Below, one piece after another: positions 12,416-14,236 of a DNA stretch of 14,236 nt. Source of the DNA: CAYJWL01 sp964373855 (GTDB lineage Bacteria > Patescibacteriota > Andersenbacteria > UBA10190). Location of the stretch: assembly GCA_964373855.1 (NCBI GenBank), contig CAYJWL010000022.1, forward strand, positions 1 to 14,236. The letters are read 5' to 3'. The notes beneath the pieces were generated by a model. It saw nothing but the letters and a program-made list of their open reading frames with translations. It ran no database searches and was not told the DNA's origin. Each line of letters starts with the position of its first letter. The first letter of the stretch is position 1. Position numbers and translations under genes: made by a program.

Positions 12416-14236
12416 ATGACAGACATAGCCGGCAGAAAAATTATTGCTTCATTGCTGGCCGCAAGCCTGCTGGCAATTCCGGGGGTCTATACATCGGCAC
12501 AACAGGAAGAGGCCGCTGGCTCGGTTCGAGTGATTGTTGAGATGGAAAACGCGGAAGCGCAACTGCCGGTGTTACCGGCCGGGCGGAAAAGCGGATATCA
12601 CGCGCTCCGGCTTGGCAGTGAGACACCGCGCACGTACCGCGCCAGCGGAAGGCTTGTGCGTGCGCCGGATCTGCGGCGCTGGCAGGTGGTCGAAGTGGCA
12701 CAACAGGATGCGGCTGAAACACTGGCCGTACTGCAATCAAACCCGGCCGTGGCCGAGGCGCATATTGAAAACATCTACCAGACCGCCACAATACCAAATG
12801 ATACGAATTTTTCCTCACAGTATGGATTGCACAGTACTGCTAATCCGCTGGCGGATATAAATGCGCCGGAGGCGTGGGACACAACCACAGGCAGCTCAAG
12901 TACGGTGATCGCCATTATTGACAGCGGAGTTGATCTCAACCATGAAGATTTAAGAGACAAAATTTGGGTGAATGCTGATGAGGTTGCCGGAAACAATCTT
13001 GATGACGACGGCAACGGATTTGTTGATGATGTGAAAGGGTGGGATTTTATCGATAATATTCCAGCTGGAACTAAAATTCATCCGCACGCAACGCATGTTG
13101 CAGGAATTGCTGCCGCTAATACAAATAACAGTATTGGAGTTAGTGGTGTAGATTGGAACGCCCAGATTATGTCAATACGATCATTGGCTGGTGGTTCAGG
13201 AGGGGAAGCAAGTATTATTCGGGGAATCCAATATGCTGTTGCCAATGGTGCGGACATTATTAATATGAGTTTGGTTGGATCACAGTCCCAAGCCCTGGGA
13301 GCAGCTATCGAAAACGCCTATGCGGCCGGTGTGGTGATTGTGGCTGCCGCGGGCAACACTGGGTCGGACACGGGCCGATTTCCTTTGTATCCGGTATGCG
13401 CTGATCGCAATGGCGTAAATATGGTGCTGGGTGTCGCGGCTACAGATAGTGAAGGGGAGCCGGCAAGATTCAGTGCCTATGGAGCATGTGTTGATATAGC
13501 ATCTCCCGGCGACGATATCTACAGCACGAAAACGGGTGACAGATATGGGCAGATGTCCGGTACCTCTATGAGCGCTCCATTCGCCGCCGGTGTTGCCGGA
13601 CTCTATTTGTCGCTTCATCCGAGTGCGTCTCCCTCTGAAGTGATTTCCGCTCTGCGCAATGGTGAGGCATTTACCGGCAGTAACGCCAGTAACTGGAACA
13701 GCAAATACAAAGGCAAATTAAATGCGGCTGCGGTTGTAAGCGGGTCGGTGAGCAACTCTTCAAATTCTGCACCAGCCTCTGAACCGCAATCTGGCGGCGA
13801 GAGTTCTGGCGGTGGCAGTGGTGACTCCGGTGGAGGAGGCGGTGGCGGTGGCGGTGAAGAGCCGGCGCCGGAGCCGACAATATCACCAACAGTTGCAGGA
13901 GCAAAAACTGTGGCGCCGAAGTCCTCTCTTATCGCCAAAATCAACGCGCTGTTTAATTCAGTGTTCGGAAGAAAGCCTTTGCAGAATGAACATTTGTATT
14001 GGCAGGGAAGAGTTGTGCGAGGGGAGAAGAAAACTGCTGATGCCTTGCGCGGGGCTATGATGTTCCAGAAATTGCTTGGCCGCACGATGGGCATTTTATC
14101 TGCCGGCAAAGTTGCCGGGGTAACAACCGGCAGCTCCCTCGTACCAAAGATTAATGCGATTCATCGGCAAGCCTACGGCCGCAATCCAACCCTGTCAGAG
14201 CACACCTACTGGCTTAGTCGAATAACGGCCGGCGAT
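12416..14236 (+). CDS. Secreted subtilisin-like (S8) serine protease, 3-prime end outside the window
   Basis: At least 607 residues, open to the window edge. A signal peptide (RKIIASLLAASLLAIPG, cleavage near TSA at 26-28) is followed by an inhibitor-like prodomain (about 36-145, RVIVEM and RRWQVVEVAQQDAAETLAVL). The S8 catalytic domain has Asp169 (IIDSGVD), His224 (in HATHVAG, where most subtilases have HGTHVAG), oxyanion Asn314 (AAAGNTG) and Ser384 (GTSMSAP), so it should be active. LDDDGNGFVDD, about 35 residues after Asp169, looks like a calcium loop common in this subgroup, and two Cys (YPVCAD, YGACVD) could pair. A Ser/Gly linker with nine Gly in a row leads to two copies of the helical domain also found in the 229-residue secreted protein (about 503-560 and from about 573, cut by the edge). 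ATG 12416 is the first start after a stop at 12386 and has no clear Shine-Dalgarno. It probably acts on surface or extracellular proteins. Confidence 0.95.
   Translation, partial: MTDIAGRKIIASLLAASLLAIPGVYTSAQQEEAAGSVRVIVEMENAEAQLPVLPAGRKSGYHALRLGSETPRTYRASGRLVRAPDLRRWQVVEVAQQDAAETLAVLQSNPAVAEAHIENIYQTATIPNDTNFSSQYGLHSTANPLADINAPEAWDTTTGSSSTVIAIIDSGVDLNHEDLRDKIWVNADEVAGNNLDDDGNGFVDDVKGWDFIDNIPAGTKIHPHATHVAGIAAANTNNSIGVSGVDWNAQIMSIRSLAGGSGGEASIIRGIQYAVANGADIINMSLVGSQSQALGAAIENAYAAGVVIVAAAGNTGSDTGRFPLYPVCADRNGVNMVLGVAATDSEGEPARFSAYGACVDIASPGDDIYSTKTGDRYGQMSGTSMSAPFAAGVAGLYLSLHPSASPSEVISALRNGEAFTGSNASNWNSKYKGKLNAAAVVSGSVSNSSNSAPASEPQSGGESSGGGSGDSGGGGGGGGGEEPAPEPTISPTVAGAKTVAPKSSLIAKINALFNSVFGRKPLQNEHLYWQGRVVRGEKKTADALRGAMMFQKLLGRTMGILSAGKVAGVTTGSSLVPKINAIHRQAYGRNPTLSEHTYWLSRITAGD
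13829..13855 (+). repeat. GGN microsatellite encoding nine glycines
   Basis: Nine consecutive Gly codons (GGT, GGA, GGC mix) form the flexible linker between the protease domain and its C-terminal repeats. Changes by whole 3-bp units would alter linker length without breaking the frame. Confidence 0.8.

Noticed and set aside
1..14236. Recoding of UGA as glycine (Gracilibacteria/SR1 code)
   Set aside because: No supported gene has an internal UGA, and UGA ends genes at sensible places (2458, 4268), so the standard bacterial code fits.

Overview
The window looks like an accessory cell-surface region of a Patescibacteria (CPR) genome. The reasons are a DUF4012 membrane protein, a MurJ flippase, a run of signal-peptide-bearing proteins of no recognised family, and Asn/Asp/Thr-Gly repeat proteins of a style common in CPR genomes. 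DUF4012 and MurJ also occur in other phyla (Actinobacteria, Chloroflexi), so the assignment is an inference. Every gene I support lies on the + strand. UGA behaves as a normal stop, so there is no sign of the Gracilibacteria/SR1 code.

Left part (1-5074), envelope biogenesis and housekeeping. It opens with the C-terminal end of an unidentified gene, followed after 5 nt by the DUF4012 gene (TTG start, no clear Shine-Dalgarno). A run of nine A residues in the first frame would, after a -1 slip, fuse the two frames without a stop, so they may be one gene. A short nested palindrome sits in frame inside the DUF4012 gene. Then come murJ (lipid II flippase) and a conserved cytosolic protein of unknown function, closed by a perfect 30-bp palindrome.

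Right part (5215-14236), a secretome island. Two exported proteins (229 and 224 aa) are separated by a strong intrinsic terminator. A 24-codon leader ORF overlaps the start of a 377-aa acidic repeat protein. Next are a 1015-aa repeat protein with a C-terminal membrane anchor, a bitopic protein with an extracytoplasmic domain, and a secreted subtilisin-like protease that runs off the window.

Two protein modules tie the island together. (i) The 377-aa and 1015-aa proteins share a repeat unit with invariant spacing: TG, 34 residues, TG, then a short N/NT segment and a third TG. It occurs four times in the first protein and seven times in the second. In the 377-aa protein the 34-residue segment has become an almost strict alternation of any residue and Asp. 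(ii) The 229-aa secreted protein and the protease carry the same roughly 60-residue C-terminal helical domain (FGR-x-P ... E-x-x-YW ... GAM ... KLLG), doubled in the protease. My inference is that this is a surface-assembly locus: an anchored scaffold, a soluble acidic partner built from the same fold, a dedicated protease, and a shared C-terminal attachment or interaction domain. None of these functions is proven by sequence alone. No tRNA, rRNA, CRISPR array, transposase or convincing promoter was found, and no gene-free stretch exceeds 300 bases.
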